This document shows, one piece after another, positions 24,278 through 33,855 of a DNA stretch of 64,000 nt. A program made the translations under genes and the position numbers. Position 1 is the stretch's first letter. Each line of letters begins with the position of its first letter. Source of the stretch: Pelolinea sp. (GTDB lineage: Bacteria > Chloroflexota > Anaerolineae > Anaerolineales > Anaerolineaceae); assembly GCA_012797975.1 (NCBI GenBank), contig JAAZOD010000025.1, forward strand, positions 1 through 64,000, given 5' to 3'. The notes beneath the pieces were generated by a model. The model did not search any database, was not told where the DNA came from, and saw nothing but the letters and a program-made list of their open reading frames with translations.

Positions 24278-25210
24278 TCAAAGATTGTCCAGACTCCATT
24301 GGTAGGCGCCGATCAGCCCTGCTTCATCGCCGAGCTGCGCATACGTGATCTCCAGACCCGCCAGATATTGATCGCTCATCACATGCTCTTTCAGCGATTC
24401 ATAGAATGGTTCATATAGGAGGTCACCGCTGAAGGAAACTCCGCCCCCCAGAATGATGCAGGAGGGATTGAAAAGATGCAGATAGTTCGCAAAGCCGATG
24501 CCCAAATAGTGACCGGCAGTGCGGAACGCTTCGATGGAAAGCGCATCGCCCTGCTTGGCGGCCTTGGCAATGGTTTTGGCGGTGGGTGCGGGATCGGCCG
24601 GAAGTGTGGTGGGGAATCCCTCTGCCATTTTTTTGCGCACATACGCTGCGATTGCCGGACCGGACGCCAGTGCCTCCAAATGCCCTCGTTTTCCGCAGGA
24701 GCAAAGCGGTCCGTCTTCGACAATGGTCATGTGACCTTTTTCCGTTCCCAAGCCCCGAAAACCGGTGAGCAAGTGCCCGTTGTCAATGACCGCCCCGCCC
24801 ACACCGGTGCTGATGGTGATGTAGAGAATATAGTTGTGGTTTCTGCCCGCCCCATGTTTCCATTCCCCGTAGGCGGCCATGCTGGCGTCGTTCTCGATGA
24901 ACGGGATGATGCCAAATCTTTCCTGAATGATCTGGCGCAAGGGGACATTTTTCCAACCGTCCACATTGGGCGCTTTAATGATGATCCCGTTCTTGTTATC
25001 GATGCTGCCCGGAACTGCCATGCTGATCGCGTCGAGCGTCGGATGCTGGGCAAGAACTTCTTTGATCAACGAAAGGATATTTTCCAACGCTGAGCCATTT
25101 TGGCTGCTGGTTTTTATTTTCTTGGTGTAGAAGGGTTGGATCGATTCTTCTGTAAATAACCCCGCACGGATATTGGTGCCACCGATATCAAATGTGAGAA
25201 TCGTTTTCAT
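24278..25210 (-). CDS. ROK-family sugar kinase (glucokinase-like)
   Basis: A 310-residue kinase: ATP motif LTFDIGGTNIRAGLF, catalytic Asp in PFIENDASMAAYG, GVGGAVIDNG, and a C-terminal ATP segment IILGGGVSFSGD. The ROK zinc motif, usually CxCGxxGCxE, reads CSCGKRGHLE, so the third Cys is His, a substitution that may still bind zinc. There is no N-terminal HTH, so it is a kinase rather than a repressor; substrate is probably glucose or an N-acetyl hexosamine. I start it at 25210, since a TATAAT ends 7 nt before that ATG; the longer frame to 25279 would run through both divergent promoters. Confidence 0.9.
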   Translation of the reverse strand: MKTILTFDIGGTNIRAGLFTEESIQPFYTKKIKTSSQNGSALENILSLIKEVLAQHPTLDAISMAVPGSIDNKNGIIIKAPNVDGWKNVPLRQIIQERFGIIPFIENDASMAAYGEWKHGAGRNHNYILYITISTGVGGAVIDNGHLLTGFRGLGTEKGHMTIVEDGPLCSCGKRGHLEALASGPAIAAYVRKKMAEGFPTTLPADPAPTAKTIAKAAKQGDALSIEAFRTAGHYLGIGFANYLHLFNPSCIILGGGVSFSGDLLYEPFYESLKEHVMSDQYLAGLEITYAQLGDEAGLIGAYQWSLDNL

Positions 25211-25217
25211 GGCTATG

Positions 25218-25223
25218 ATTATA
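25218..25223 (-). promoter_or_regulatory. -10 element of the ROK kinase gene, likely leaderless
   Basis: On the minus strand TATAAT is followed by 7 nt (CATAGCC, no Shine-Dalgarno) and the ATG at 25210. The predicted transcription start is the first base of the start codon. The -35 is weak, and the region is shared back-to-back with the yvcK promoter. Confidence 0.55.
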
Positions 25224-25244
25224 CTAATTTTCATAAAGATGAAG

Positions 25245-25273
25245 TTGACGAACTGGAAAATCACTGCTATGAT
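25245..25273 (+). promoter_or_regulatory. Strong promoter of yvcK, likely leaderless
   Basis: TTGACG (25245-25250), a 17-bp spacer, and TATGAT (25268-25273) with an extended TGC in front. The yvcK ATG at 25282 begins 8 nt later with GCTCACTG between, which has no ribosome binding site. The start site is therefore expected at the ATG. Confidence 0.7.
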
Positions 25274-25281
25274 GCTCACTG

Positions 25282-26592
25282 ATGGGTGAAGTTTCCGCCA
25301 ATCTCAAACAAAAATTCCGAATTACCATCAGTAAAATCTTACGCTGGTTGAAACCGGGGATCAACATCAAGCGCTGGTTGTTGATGATGCTGGTTGGGTT
25401 GTTGTTTTGTGCGTTTTTCTTATCTTTACAGATCAATGCAAAAAATGGCGTGGATGCGATTCAACTGCCATTTTCCCTTTCCAACACCATCGCGCTGCGC
25501 GTTTTCCTTGCCATTGTTGGCGCTTTGTTCACCGTTTATGGGTTCTATCGATTCTACCGATCTCTGGTGCGCCCTTTCATCAAGCCGGGAACCGCAGTGC
25601 TGGATACCCTTTCAAGTTATCAAAAGAAAGAGAAAGGGCCGCGCATTGTCACCCTGGGGGGTGGGAACGGCTTGGCGACCCTGCTGCGGGGATTGAAGCA
25701 GTATTCGCATAACCTGACCGCGGTGGTTACCGTTGCAGATGATGGCGGTTCCTCGGGTCAACTGCGGCAAAGTCTGGGAATTTTACCCCCCGGCGATATC
25801 CGCAACTGCCTGACCGCCCTTTCCAGCGATGAGGAATTATTGACGCAGGTCTTTCAATATCGTTTTGGTTCGAAGGCCGGGGTGAACGGCCACTCGCTGG
25901 GGAACCTTCTCATCAGCGCCCTGACGGATATCACCGGAAGTTTTGAGGAAGCTGTGGCGGAATCAGGACGTGTGCTGGCCATCAAGGGCAGGGTCTTGCC
26001 TTCCACGTTGCACGATGTCAACCTGGTGGCCGAAGTGCAATCGAAGGAAAAGCAAACGACGGTTAACATTGCTGGCGAAAGCCAGATCCCGCTGGCTGGG
26101 GGAAAGATCCAACGCTTGTGGATCGAACCCAGCAATCCGCTGCCGTACCCTCCGGCAGTTCAGGCGATCCTGGCAGCAAACCTGATCGTGATCGGACCCG
26201 GTAGCCTGTATACCAGCATCCTTCCCAATTTGCTGGTGCCTGGCATTGTGGAAGCGATCAATTCGAGCAAAGCCATGAAGTTCTTTGTGTGCAATGTGGC
26301 CAATGAACACGGGGAGACGGATGGATACCGCTGCAGCGATCATATCCGTGTGATCGAACAGCATCTTAGTGACATTCACTTTGACGTGATCATTTGCAAT
26401 AATAATTTTGACCCCAAGTTGCCCGAAGGAGTGGAATGGGTCATGCCTGATGCGCAGTTCGAAGAGCAATATTCCATTTACTATGCATCTCTGGTCGACA
26501 AAGATTTCCCCTGGCGACATGATTATCTCAAGCTGGCAGAGGTGATCATCGACCTGCTGGAAGAGCGGACCGGTCCTCTGAACAAATCCTGA
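25282..26592 (+). CDS. yvcK: YvcK/CofD-like gluconeogenesis factor with N-terminal membrane anchor
   Basis: A 436-residue protein. Residues ~30-85 carry two hydrophobic helices (LLMMLVGLLFCAFFLSL and IALRVFLAIVGALFTVYGFY) that are absent from Bacillus YvcK. The CofD-like fold follows from ~110: IVTLGGGNGLATLLRGLK, VTVADDGGSSGQLR, PPGDIRNCL, HSLGNLLISAL and IVIGPGSLYTSILPNLL. In Firmicutes and actinobacteria YvcK binds UDP-GlcNAc and directs carbon to wall precursors; that role is known for the family and inferred here. It shares a promoter region with the ROK kinase and precedes gap. Confidence 0.9.
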   Translation: MGEVSANLKQKFRITISKILRWLKPGINIKRWLLMMLVGLLFCAFFLSLQINAKNGVDAIQLPFSLSNTIALRVFLAIVGALFTVYGFYRFYRSLVRPFIKPGTAVLDTLSSYQKKEKGPRIVTLGGGNGLATLLRGLKQYSHNLTAVVTVADDGGSSGQLRQSLGILPPGDIRNCLTALSSDEELLTQVFQYRFGSKAGVNGHSLGNLLISALTDITGSFEEAVAESGRVLAIKGRVLPSTLHDVNLVAEVQSKEKQTTVNIAGESQIPLAGGKIQRLWIEPSNPLPYPPAVQAILAANLIVIGPGSLYTSILPNLLVPGIVEAINSSKAMKFFVCNVANEHGETDGYRCSDHIRVIEQHLSDIHFDVIICNNNFDPKLPEGVEWVMPDAQFEEQYSIYYASLVDKDFPWRHDYLKLAEVIIDLLEERTGPLNKS

Positions 26593-26593
26593 G

Positions 26594-26615
26594 CCACGCC
26601 GAAAAAAAGGCGTGG
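26594..26615 (+). terminator. Hairpin between yvcK and gap, weak terminator or attenuator
   Basis: CCACGCC and GGCGTGG form a perfect 7-bp stem around GAAAAAAA right after the yvcK stop (26590-26592). The following TAAAATA is not a T-run, so termination would be inefficient. TAAAAT at 26616-26621 may serve as the -10 for gap. Confidence 0.35.
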
Positions 26616-26618
26616 TAA

Positions 26619-27686
<1,068 letters not shown>

Positions 27687-27714
27687 TTTTCTTCTAGGTC
27701 ATCATGTACAATGG

Positions 27715-27755
27715 AAGGCATAATCCGATAAACGATCGAGATTATGCCTTTTTTT
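27715..27755 (+). terminator. Intrinsic terminator between gap and pgk
   Basis: AAGGCATAATC (27715-27725) and GATTATGCCTT (27740-27750) form an 11-bp perfect stem with a 14-nt loop, followed by seven T's to 27755. It ends only 21 bp before the pgk ATG, so pgk expression from the gap promoter needs readthrough. Confidence 0.85.
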
Positions 27756-27776
27756 ATCTTGAAACGAGAGGATGCC

Positions 27777-28952
27777 ATGTTTGCTAAAAAGACAATCAAA
27801 GATATCGATGTTCAAAATAAAAAGGTTTTAGTGCGGGTTGATTTCAATGTTCCTTTAAAGGATGGTGTGGTGGGTGATGACACCCGCATCCGCGCTGCGT
27901 TGCCGACCATCCAATATTTACTGGAAAAGAATGCAGCGGTGATCCTTTGTTCCCATTTAGGTCGGCCGAAGGATTGTGTTGATCCACAGTACAGCATGAA
28001 ACCGGTTGCTGCGTATCTTGCAAAATTGATCCCACAAAAAGTGAATTTCGCGGAAGATTGTGTCGGACCTGTTGCGAAAGCCGCTGCCGATGCTCTGAAA
28101 GGTGGCGAAGTACTGGTTCTTGAAAATACGCGTTTCCATGCCGGTGAAACGAAAAACGATCCGGAAATGGCAAAACAATTAGCCAGTCTGGCGGATATTT
28201 TTGTCAATGATGCCTTTGGGTCCGCCCATCGTGCACATGCTTCCACGGCCGGCGTGGCAGATTACCTGCCGGCAGTGGCCGGTTTCCTGATGGAAAAGGA
28301 GATCCAATATCTTGGCCAGGCCATTGATGATCCGAAGCGGCCATTTGTGGCCATTCTGGGCGGCGCCAAGGTCAGTGACAAGATCGGCGTCATTCGCAAC
28401 CTGCTGAAAAAAGCTGACGACGTATTGATCGGCGGCGGAATGGCAAATACCTTTTTCAAGGCGCAGGGGTATCCGGTAGCGGATTCCCTGGTGGAAGATG
28501 AGGTGCTGGATGTGGCACATGAATTGGTCAAAGAAGGTGGCCAGAAGCTGCATCTGCCGGTTGACGTGGTCATTGCCGATAAGTTTGAAGATGGCGCAGC
28601 GAAAAAGGTGGTGCCCACCGGACCGGTTCCGGATGGTTGGAGAATTCTGGATATTGGCCCGGATACGGTTGCCCAATATGCAAAAGTCATTGCAAATGCA
28701 AAGACGGTTGTATGGAACGGCCCCATGGGCGTGTTCGAATTCCCGAACTTTGCAAAAGGCACTTTCGAAATTGCCAGAGCGGTGGCCGATAGCAGCGCGA
28801 TCAGTGTCATTGGGGGTGGTGATTCCGTTGCGGCGGTGAACCAGACCGGGTTGGAAGGCAAGATTACACATATTTCCACTGGCGGCGGTGCCTCGCTGGA
28901 GATGCTGGAAGGATTGGAATTGCCGGGGCTGGCGGTCCTGCAGGATAAGTGA
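27777..28952 (+). CDS. pgk: Phosphoglycerate kinase
   Basis: A 391-residue kinase interconverting 1,3-bisphosphoglycerate and 3-phosphoglycerate with ADP/ATP. It shows the signature [14 protein letters not shown], then [44 protein letters not shown] and the C-terminal GGGDSVAAV with SIGGG-type loop [10 protein letters not shown]. The ATG at 27777 follows GAGAGGA; the frame from 27744 would begin inside the upstream terminator. Downstream is a strong terminator at 28957. The cDPGS-like gene two genes on may act on a phosphoglycerate made here. Confidence 0.96.
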   Translation: MFAKKTIKDIDVQNKKVLVRVDFNVPLKDGVVGDDTRIRAALPTIQYLLEKNAAVILCSHLGRPKDCVDPQYSMKPVAAYLAKLIPQKVNFAEDCVGPVAKAAADALKGGEVLVLENTRFHAGETKNDPEMAKQLASLADIFVNDAFGSAHRAHASTAGVADYLPAVAGFLMEKEIQYLGQAIDDPKRPFVAILGGAKVSDKIGVIRNLLKKADDVLIGGGMANTFFKAQGYPVADSLVEDEVLDVAHELVKEGGQKLHLPVDVVIADKFEDGAAKKVVPTGPVPDGWRILDIGPDTVAQYAKVIANAKTVVWNGPMGVFEFPNFAKGTFEIARAVADSSAISVIGGGDSVAAVNQTGLEGKITHISTGGGASLEMLEGLELPGLAVLQDK

Positions 28953-28956
28953 TTTC

Positions 28957-28983
28957 AAAAGGAGCTCGCAAGAGCTCCTTTTT
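28957..28983 (+). terminator. Intrinsic terminator after pgk
   Basis: AAAAGGAGCTC and GAGCTCCTTTT form an 11-bp stem around GCAA, ending in a T-run. It separates pgk from the rpsT promoter, which starts 5 bp further on. Confidence 0.85.
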
Positions 28984-28987
28984 CAAC

Positions 28988-29016
28988 TGGACAAAAAGGG
29001 TACAGTCTAGTAGAAT
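28988..29016 (+). promoter_or_regulatory. Promoter of rpsT
   Basis: TGGACA at 28988-28993 and TAGAAT at 29011-29016 are exactly 17 bp apart. Transcription should start near 29023, giving a ~30-nt leader with GGAGG at 29044-29048. A 7-bp hairpin (AATCTTG/CAAGATT) spans 29014-29032 but straddles the start site, so it forms only in readthrough RNA. Confidence 0.7.
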
Positions 29017-29053
29017 CTTGGCTTGCAAGATTGTTATTTTTTTGGAGGTAATT

Positions 29054-29320
29054 TTGGCAAATATTAAATCCGCTATTAAACGAAACAAACAAAATGAGAA
29101 GCGGCGACAGAAAAATCGAGTCTTCCGTGGTCAGGCGCGCACTTCGGTTAAGAAGGCACGTGTAGCCATCGAATCCGCTAATAAGGAAGAAACACAGGCG
29201 AAAGTACTGGAAGCGGTAAAAGCTTTGGACAAAGCAGCCAGCAAAGGTATCATTCACAAAAACAATGCTGCTCGTCGTAAAAGTCGGTTGATGAAACAAA
29301 TCGTTGCCCTCGAGAAATAA
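29054..29320 (+). CDS. rpsT: Ribosomal protein S20
   Basis: An 88-residue basic helical protein binding 16S rRNA in the small subunit. The mature sequence begins ANIKSAIKRNKQNEKRRQKN and ends AARRKSRLMKQIV, both typical. The start codon is TTG at 29054, five nt after GGAGG; there is no in-frame ATG near. The reading frame upstream of the TTG is open but lies in the promoter and leader. Escherichia coli rpsT also starts with UUG, where this contributes to autogenous control, so the rare codon may be a conserved regulatory feature. It has its own promoter and terminator, so it is a single-gene unit. Confidence 0.95.
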   Translation: MANIKSAIKRNKQNEKRRQKNRVFRGQARTSVKKARVAIESANKEETQAKVLEAVKALDKAASKGIIHKNNAARRKSRLMKQIVALEK

Positions 29321-29355
29321 TTTAATTATCCTATTTCTATTTCTTCGAGTTGAAT

Positions 29356-29380
29356 GCGGGAGGGCAGTTCTCCCGCTTTT
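29356..29380 (+). terminator. Intrinsic terminator after rpsT
   Basis: GCGGGAG and CTCCCGC pair over a GGCAGTT loop, followed by TTTT (C) ATTTT. It lies 36 bp after the rpsT stop and 17 bp before the argS ATG. Confidence 0.75.
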
Positions 29381-29396
29381 CATTTTATAGGGTCCT

Positions 29397-31157
29397 ATGT
29401 TTGAAACATATAAAACGCAAATCGAAGAACAGCTTACGGTCATACTGCAGAAAGAAGGGATCCAATCTGCTGTATTTCAATGGAGCGAGATCCCGTTCAG
29501 CGGCCATTGGGGTATTTCGACCTCTTTCTTCCAGATTGCGGCGCAGGAAGCGAAAAGCGGGAAAAAGATCAATGTACCCCAACGTGCGGCGGAACTGGCT
29601 TCTCTTTGTGCCTCAGCACTGAAATTATCCGAAGATTTTGAAAAATGTGAAGCGGTAAAAGGATACCTGAATCTTTATTTTCAGACGCAGAGCTTTTCGC
29701 GTATGGTGGTCGATCGGGTTTTGGAAGAAAAAACGAACTATGGCTCTCTGCCTGCCACCCATCAGAAGGTGATGGTGGAGTTCTCACAGCCGAATACGCA
29801 TAAAGCTTTTCATGTCGGCCATCTGCGCAATATGGTTTTGGGGGCTGCCGTTTCCAACATCCTTGAATTCAGCGGTGATGAAGTGATCCGCGCGAATTAT
29901 CTGGGAGATATCGGGCTGCATGTGATCACGTGGTTGTGGAATTATGAAAAGTTTCATGCCGGTGAAAAACCGCCGGCGGAAAAAATGACAAACTGGATCG
30001 GAAGCCTGTATGCCGAAGCGGTGAAACGCCGCGAAGAATCCAAAGATAATGAAGAAGCCATCCGCAACTATTTTCGGGCGTGGGATGCACATGATCCGGA
30101 GATCGTGGCTTTGTGGAAAGAAACCCGCCAGTGGTCATTGGATGCCTTTGACCAGATCTACTCTGCTTTGGGCATTCATTTTGATAAATTGTATTTTGAA
30201 AGCGAAGTGGAACATGAAGGGAAAACGTTTGTTGAATCCCTGATCCAAAAAGGGCTGGCCAAAGATGAACGCCCGCAGGGTGCGGTGATTATCGACCTGG
30301 ATGCCATTCTTGGTACTAAAGAAGAATATCGCGTGCTGGTGTTGCTGCGTTCCGATGGAACATCCCTCTATGCAACCAAGGATATTCCCCTGGCGATCAA
30401 AAAATTCGATGAGTTCCACCTGAACCGTTCAATCTACGTGGTGGATGTTCGGCAGTCACTGTACCTCAAACAGATCTTCAAAGTGCTGGAATTAATGGGG
30501 TACACGTGGGCGAACCAGTGCTATCACCTGGCATATGAAATTGTGAATTTGCCGGGAAATGTGACCCTCGCTTCGCGCGAAGGAACGGTGGTGCTGCTGG
30601 AAGACCTGCTGCAGGAAGCCGAAAAACGGGCCATGTTAGTGGTGGATCAGAAGAACCCTGAATTGGATCTTGAAATCAAACAGAGAATTGCCAAAATGAT
30701 AGCGATTGGCTCCATTAAGTATTCCCTGCTCACGCGCGATAACACCCGCATCGTCACCTTCGATTGGGAAAGCGCCCTGGACGTGAACGGACAGGCCGCT
30801 CCGTACATCCAGTATGCGGCAGTGCGTGCCAACAGTATTTTGCGCAAAGAGAATTTCTGTGTTCCGGAATCGATGGGAATTACCTCGGAGCTGGAAGCAA
30901 AAGAGATTGAACTGGTGGATCTGATTTCACGTTTCCCGCAGGAAGTGGGAAAAGCCAGCCGCGAACTGCGCCCTCTGCAGGTGGCTAATTATGCCTATGA
31001 GCTTGCCAAGGCCTTCAACGATTTCTACACCAACTGTCCGGTGCTTTCCGCAGAAAATGAGGTTCGTTCCTTCCGATTAAGACTTGTGGCAGCTACAAAA
31101 CAGACTATTATTAATAGTCTGGGTTTGTTAGGAATTGAAGTACCTGAAATCATGTGA
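29397..31157 (+). CDS. argS: Arginyl-tRNA synthetase
   Basis: A 586-residue class I synthetase charging tRNA-Arg. The N-terminal Add-1 domain (~1-110) is present, the HIGH box is NTHKAFHVGHLRN (~125), and the C-terminal DALR anticodon domain ends GLLGIEVPEIM. The KMSKS site is replaced by ASREGTVVLLED, as is known for many ArgRS enzymes that use another lysine. The ATG lies 17 bp after the rpsT terminator, with only a modest ribosome binding site (AGGGTCC). The cDPGS-like gene follows 22 nt downstream, so the two may be cotranscribed. Confidence 0.95.
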   Translation: MFETYKTQIEEQLTVILQKEGIQSAVFQWSEIPFSGHWGISTSFFQIAAQEAKSGKKINVPQRAAELASLCASALKLSEDFEKCEAVKGYLNLYFQTQSFSRMVVDRVLEEKTNYGSLPATHQKVMVEFSQPNTHKAFHVGHLRNMVLGAAVSNILEFSGDEVIRANYLGDIGLHVITWLWNYEKFHAGEKPPAEKMTNWIGSLYAEAVKRREESKDNEEAIRNYFRAWDAHDPEIVALWKETRQWSLDAFDQIYSALGIHFDKLYFESEVEHEGKTFVESLIQKGLAKDERPQGAVIIDLDAILGTKEEYRVLVLLRSDGTSLYATKDIPLAIKKFDEFHLNRSIYVVDVRQSLYLKQIFKVLELMGYTWANQCYHLAYEIVNLPGNVTLASREGTVVLLEDLLQEAEKRAMLVVDQKNPELDLEIKQRIAKMIAIGSIKYSLLTRDNTRIVTFDWESALDVNGQAAPYIQYAAVRANSILRKENFCVPESMGITSELEAKEIELVDLISRFPQEVGKASRELRPLQVANYAYELAKAFNDFYTNCPVLSAENEVRSFRLRLVAATKQTIINSLGLLGIEVPEIM

Positions 31158-31179
31158 TAAAAAAATCAAGGAGAGTTGC

Positions 31180-32499
31180 ATGCCAAAAACACGAACACTG
31201 ATCATGGGTGCCGCGGGAAGAGATTTCCATAATTTCAATGTCTATTTTCGCGATAATGAAAAGTATGAAGTTGTCGCTTTTACCGCAACCCAAATCCCGA
31301 ACATTGAAGGACGAAGATATCCCAAGGAATTGGCCGGTTCTTTATACCCTGCCGGAATTCCGATCTATCCTGAAAGTGATTTAAAGAAACTGATTGTTGA
31401 ACAAAAGATCGATCAGGTTGTGTTCGCTTATAGCGATGTTCCCCATGAATATGTGATGCATAAGGCGTCACTGGTCAATGCCTGCGGCGCAGATTTCCGG
31501 CTGATGGGAACGACCACCACGCAGATCAAATCCACCAAACCGGTCATCTCCGTTTGTGCCGTTCGCACTGGCTGTGGCAAGAGCCAAACTACCCGTCGCG
31601 TTTCCAAGATCATGATCGATATGGGCTATAAAGTGGCTGCCATTCGGCACCCCATGCCGTATGGCGACCTGGTGAAGCAAAAAGTCCAGCGTTTTGCCAG
31701 CTATGCTGATCTGGATAAACACGAATGCACCATTGAGGAACGCGAAGAATACGAACCTCACATTGATAATGGGGTGCTTGTTTTTGCCGGAGTGGATTAT
31801 GAAGCGATTCTGCGCGAGGCCGAAAAAGAAGTGGATGTCATTTTGTGGGATGGCGGAAACAATGATATTCCTTTCTATAAGTCAGACCTCTCCATCGTTG
31901 TGGCCGATCCGCACCGCCCCGGACATGAGGTGAAATACTATCCCGGTGAGACCAACCTGCACCTGGCGGATGTTTTTGTGATCAATAAAGTCGATACCGC
32001 CAGTCCTGAAAATATCATCACTGTTCGCGAGAACCTGCGCTCCATCAATCCTGAAGCGGTGATCATCGAAGGCGCCTCTCCATTGTTCGTGGATGACCCT
32101 GATGGCATTCAGGGCAAGCGTGTGTTGGTCATTGAAGATGGACCGACCCTGACGCACGGCGGCATGGCATACGGAGCCGGCTGGGTGGCCGCCAAGCGCT
32201 TCGGCGCAAAAGAGATTGTGGACCCACGGCCGTTTGCGGTGGGTTCCATTCTGGCGACCTACAGAAAATATCCAGGTACGGGTACGATCTTGCCTGCCAT
32301 GGGGTATGGGAATGAGATGGTCAAGGATTTGGAAAAGACGATCAATGCATCGGATGTGGATATGGTCATCTCCGCCACCCCCATCGATCTGACCCGCATC
32401 ATCAAGGTGAACAAGCCCATGCAGCGTGTGCGCTATGAACTGCAGGAAATTGGTGTTCCTACCCTGGAAGATATTTTAAGGAAAAAGTTCAAAAAATAA
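31180..32499 (+). CDS. Cyclic 2,3-diphosphoglycerate synthetase-like P-loop protein
   Basis: A 439-residue cytoplasmic protein. The N-terminal ~130 residues form a Rossmann-like domain (TLIMGAAGRDFHNFNVYF). A P-loop domain follows, with Walker A AVRTGCGKSQTTRR (~127), DVILWDGGNND, and VFVINKVDTA. Archaeal cDPGS makes cyclic 2,3-diphosphoglycerate, a thermoprotectant, from 2,3-diphosphoglycerate with ATP; bacterial homologues, frequent in Chloroflexota and Thermotogota-like lineages, are usually annotated the same way but seldom tested. Its place after gap, pgk and argS, within 2.3 kb of pgk, fits a phosphoglycerate link. ATG 31180 has AAGGAGAG upstream. A strong terminator follows. Confidence 0.8.
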   Translation: MPKTRTLIMGAAGRDFHNFNVYFRDNEKYEVVAFTATQIPNIEGRRYPKELAGSLYPAGIPIYPESDLKKLIVEQKIDQVVFAYSDVPHEYVMHKASLVNACGADFRLMGTTTTQIKSTKPVISVCAVRTGCGKSQTTRRVSKIMIDMGYKVAAIRHPMPYGDLVKQKVQRFASYADLDKHECTIEEREEYEPHIDNGVLVFAGVDYEAILREAEKEVDVILWDGGNNDIPFYKSDLSIVVADPHRPGHEVKYYPGETNLHLADVFVINKVDTASPENIITVRENLRSINPEAVIIEGASPLFVDDPDGIQGKRVLVIEDGPTLTHGGMAYGAGWVAAKRFGAKEIVDPRPFAVGSILATYRKYPGTGTILPAMGYGNEMVKDLEKTINASDVDMVISATPIDLTRIIKVNKPMQRVRYELQEIGVPTLEDILRKKFKK

Positions 32500-32512
32500 G
32501 ATTGGTGTTCGT

Positions 32513-32548
32513 AAAGAGGAGGTCGCCAAGAGCCGACCTCCTCTTTTT
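32513..32548 (+). terminator. Strong intrinsic terminator after the cDPGS-like gene
   Basis: AAAGAGGAGGTCG and CGACCTCCTCTTT form a perfect 13-bp stem around CCAAGAGC, ending in TTTTT. The obgE -10 starts 4 bp beyond, so obgE is a separate transcript. Confidence 0.9.
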
Positions 32549-32551
32549 GGT

Positions 32552-32557
32552 TATAAT
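32552..32557 (+). promoter_or_regulatory. -10 element of obgE, likely leaderless
   Basis: TATAAT ends 6 nt before the obgE ATG at 32564, with AACAGC between and no Shine-Dalgarno. The region upstream is the 32513 terminator, so no earlier transcript can provide a leader. Confidence 0.6.
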
Positions 32558-32563
32558 AACAGC

Positions 32564-33841
32564 ATGTTTGTAGACGAAGCAGAAATCCACGTATGTTCCG
32601 GCAGGGGTGGGGACGGAATGATGCATTTCCGAAAGGAAAAATTTGTCAATCGCGGCGGTCCGGATGGAGGGGATGGGGGCCGCGGCGGGGATATCGTTTT
32701 TTCCGTGAATCCGAATATGAATACCCTGTTCAAATTTCAGCATAACCGCAGCTATGTCGCCGAAGATGGAAAAGGCGGCGGTTCGTCGAACAAGACTGGC
32801 AGATCGGCAGATGCATTGGTGATTGATGTGCCACCAGGGACGATCATCCATGAAAAGGAATCTGACCGTGTTTTGGCCGATCTGACCCAACTGGGTCAAA
32901 CGGTGGTCCTCTGCAAGGGAGGGAGAGGGGGAAGAGGAAACGCGCGCTTTGCGAATTCACGCCATCAAGCACCGCGCATGGCTGAGCGGGGAGAACCCGG
33001 GCAGGAGCTGAAATTGCGCCTGGAATTGAAATTGATCGCCGATGTTGGCATTATCGGCATGCCCAATGCCGGAAAATCAAGCTTGCTGGCGGCGGTCACG
33101 AACGCCAAACCCAAGATCGCGGATTACCCTTTCACAACCCTCGTGCCGAATTTGGGGGTTGCGGTGCTGGATGAAGAGGTCTCCCTGGTGCTGGCAGATA
33201 TCCCCGGTTTGATCGAGGGCGCTCATAGGGGCGTGGGTTTGGGCGATACCTTTCTGCGCCATGTTCAACGAACCAAGGTATTGATCCATGTGCTGGATGG
33301 AAACTCACAGGATGCACTGGCCGATTTTTCCCAGATCAATACAGAACTTTCTCTGTTTGATCCCAAATTGGGCCAAAAGCCGCAGATCGTTGTCTTGAAT
33401 AAAATGGATCTTCCGGATATGGAAGAGAAATATCAGGACCTGACAAAGAAGTTCAAAAAAATAAACATTCCATTGATGTCTTGTTCCACATTGCAGAAAA
33501 AGAATCTCACAGAGATCCTTTGGAAAGCTTATGAGCTGCTGAAAGCGATCCCTGCCGAAGAGGCAGGAGAGGAATTGCCGCTTTACACTGCGGAAGTGGA
33601 TGAAAGGGCATTTAGTATTGAAAAGAAAGAGGAGAATTTTATTGTGCATGGGGTGGCCATTGAACGCGCCGCTGCCATGACCTATTGGGATAATTACGAA
33701 TCCATCCGCCGCTTTCAACGCATCCTGCAGGCGCTCGGCATCACTGAGGCACTGCGTGGGCAGGGGGTTGAAGAAGGGGATACCGTTGAAATCGGGGATT
33801 TTGAGCTGAGCTGGACGGAGGAATTCGACTCGTATGAATAA
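32564..33841 (+). CDS. obgE: Obg/CgtA GTPase
   Basis: A 425-residue ribosome-associated GTPase. The glycine-rich Obg fold (CSGRGGDGMMHFRKEKFV, GGDGGRGGDIVF, KGGRGGRGNARF) spans ~1-158. The G domain follows, with P-loop IGMPNAGKSSLL, switch II DIPGLIEGAH, and NKMD. A C-terminal OCT domain (~335-425: FIVHGVAIERAAAMTYWDNYESIRRFQ) ends it. It acts in 50S assembly and stress response. It heads an operon with nadD 14 nt after its stop. The start is unusual in that the -10 hexamer sits 6 nt before the ATG. Confidence 0.96.
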   Translation: MFVDEAEIHVCSGRGGDGMMHFRKEKFVNRGGPDGGDGGRGGDIVFSVNPNMNTLFKFQHNRSYVAEDGKGGGSSNKTGRSADALVIDVPPGTIIHEKESDRVLADLTQLGQTVVLCKGGRGGRGNARFANSRHQAPRMAERGEPGQELKLRLELKLIADVGIIGMPNAGKSSLLAAVTNAKPKIADYPFTTLVPNLGVAVLDEEVSLVLADIPGLIEGAHRGVGLGDTFLRHVQRTKVLIHVLDGNSQDALADFSQINTELSLFDPKLGQKPQIVVLNKMDLPDMEEKYQDLTKKFKKINIPLMSCSTLQKKNLTEILWKAYELLKAIPAEEAGEELPLYTAEVDERAFSIEKKEENFIVHGVAIERAAAMTYWDNYESIRRFQRILQALGITEALRGQGVEEGDTVEIGDFELSWTEEFDSYE

Positions 33842-33855
33842 AGGAAATCACTAAT

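Noticed and set aside
29397-31157. Defective argS because KMSKS is missing
   Set aside because: Many normal ArgRS enzymes lack canonical KMSKS; SREGTVV matches that variant and all other features are intact.
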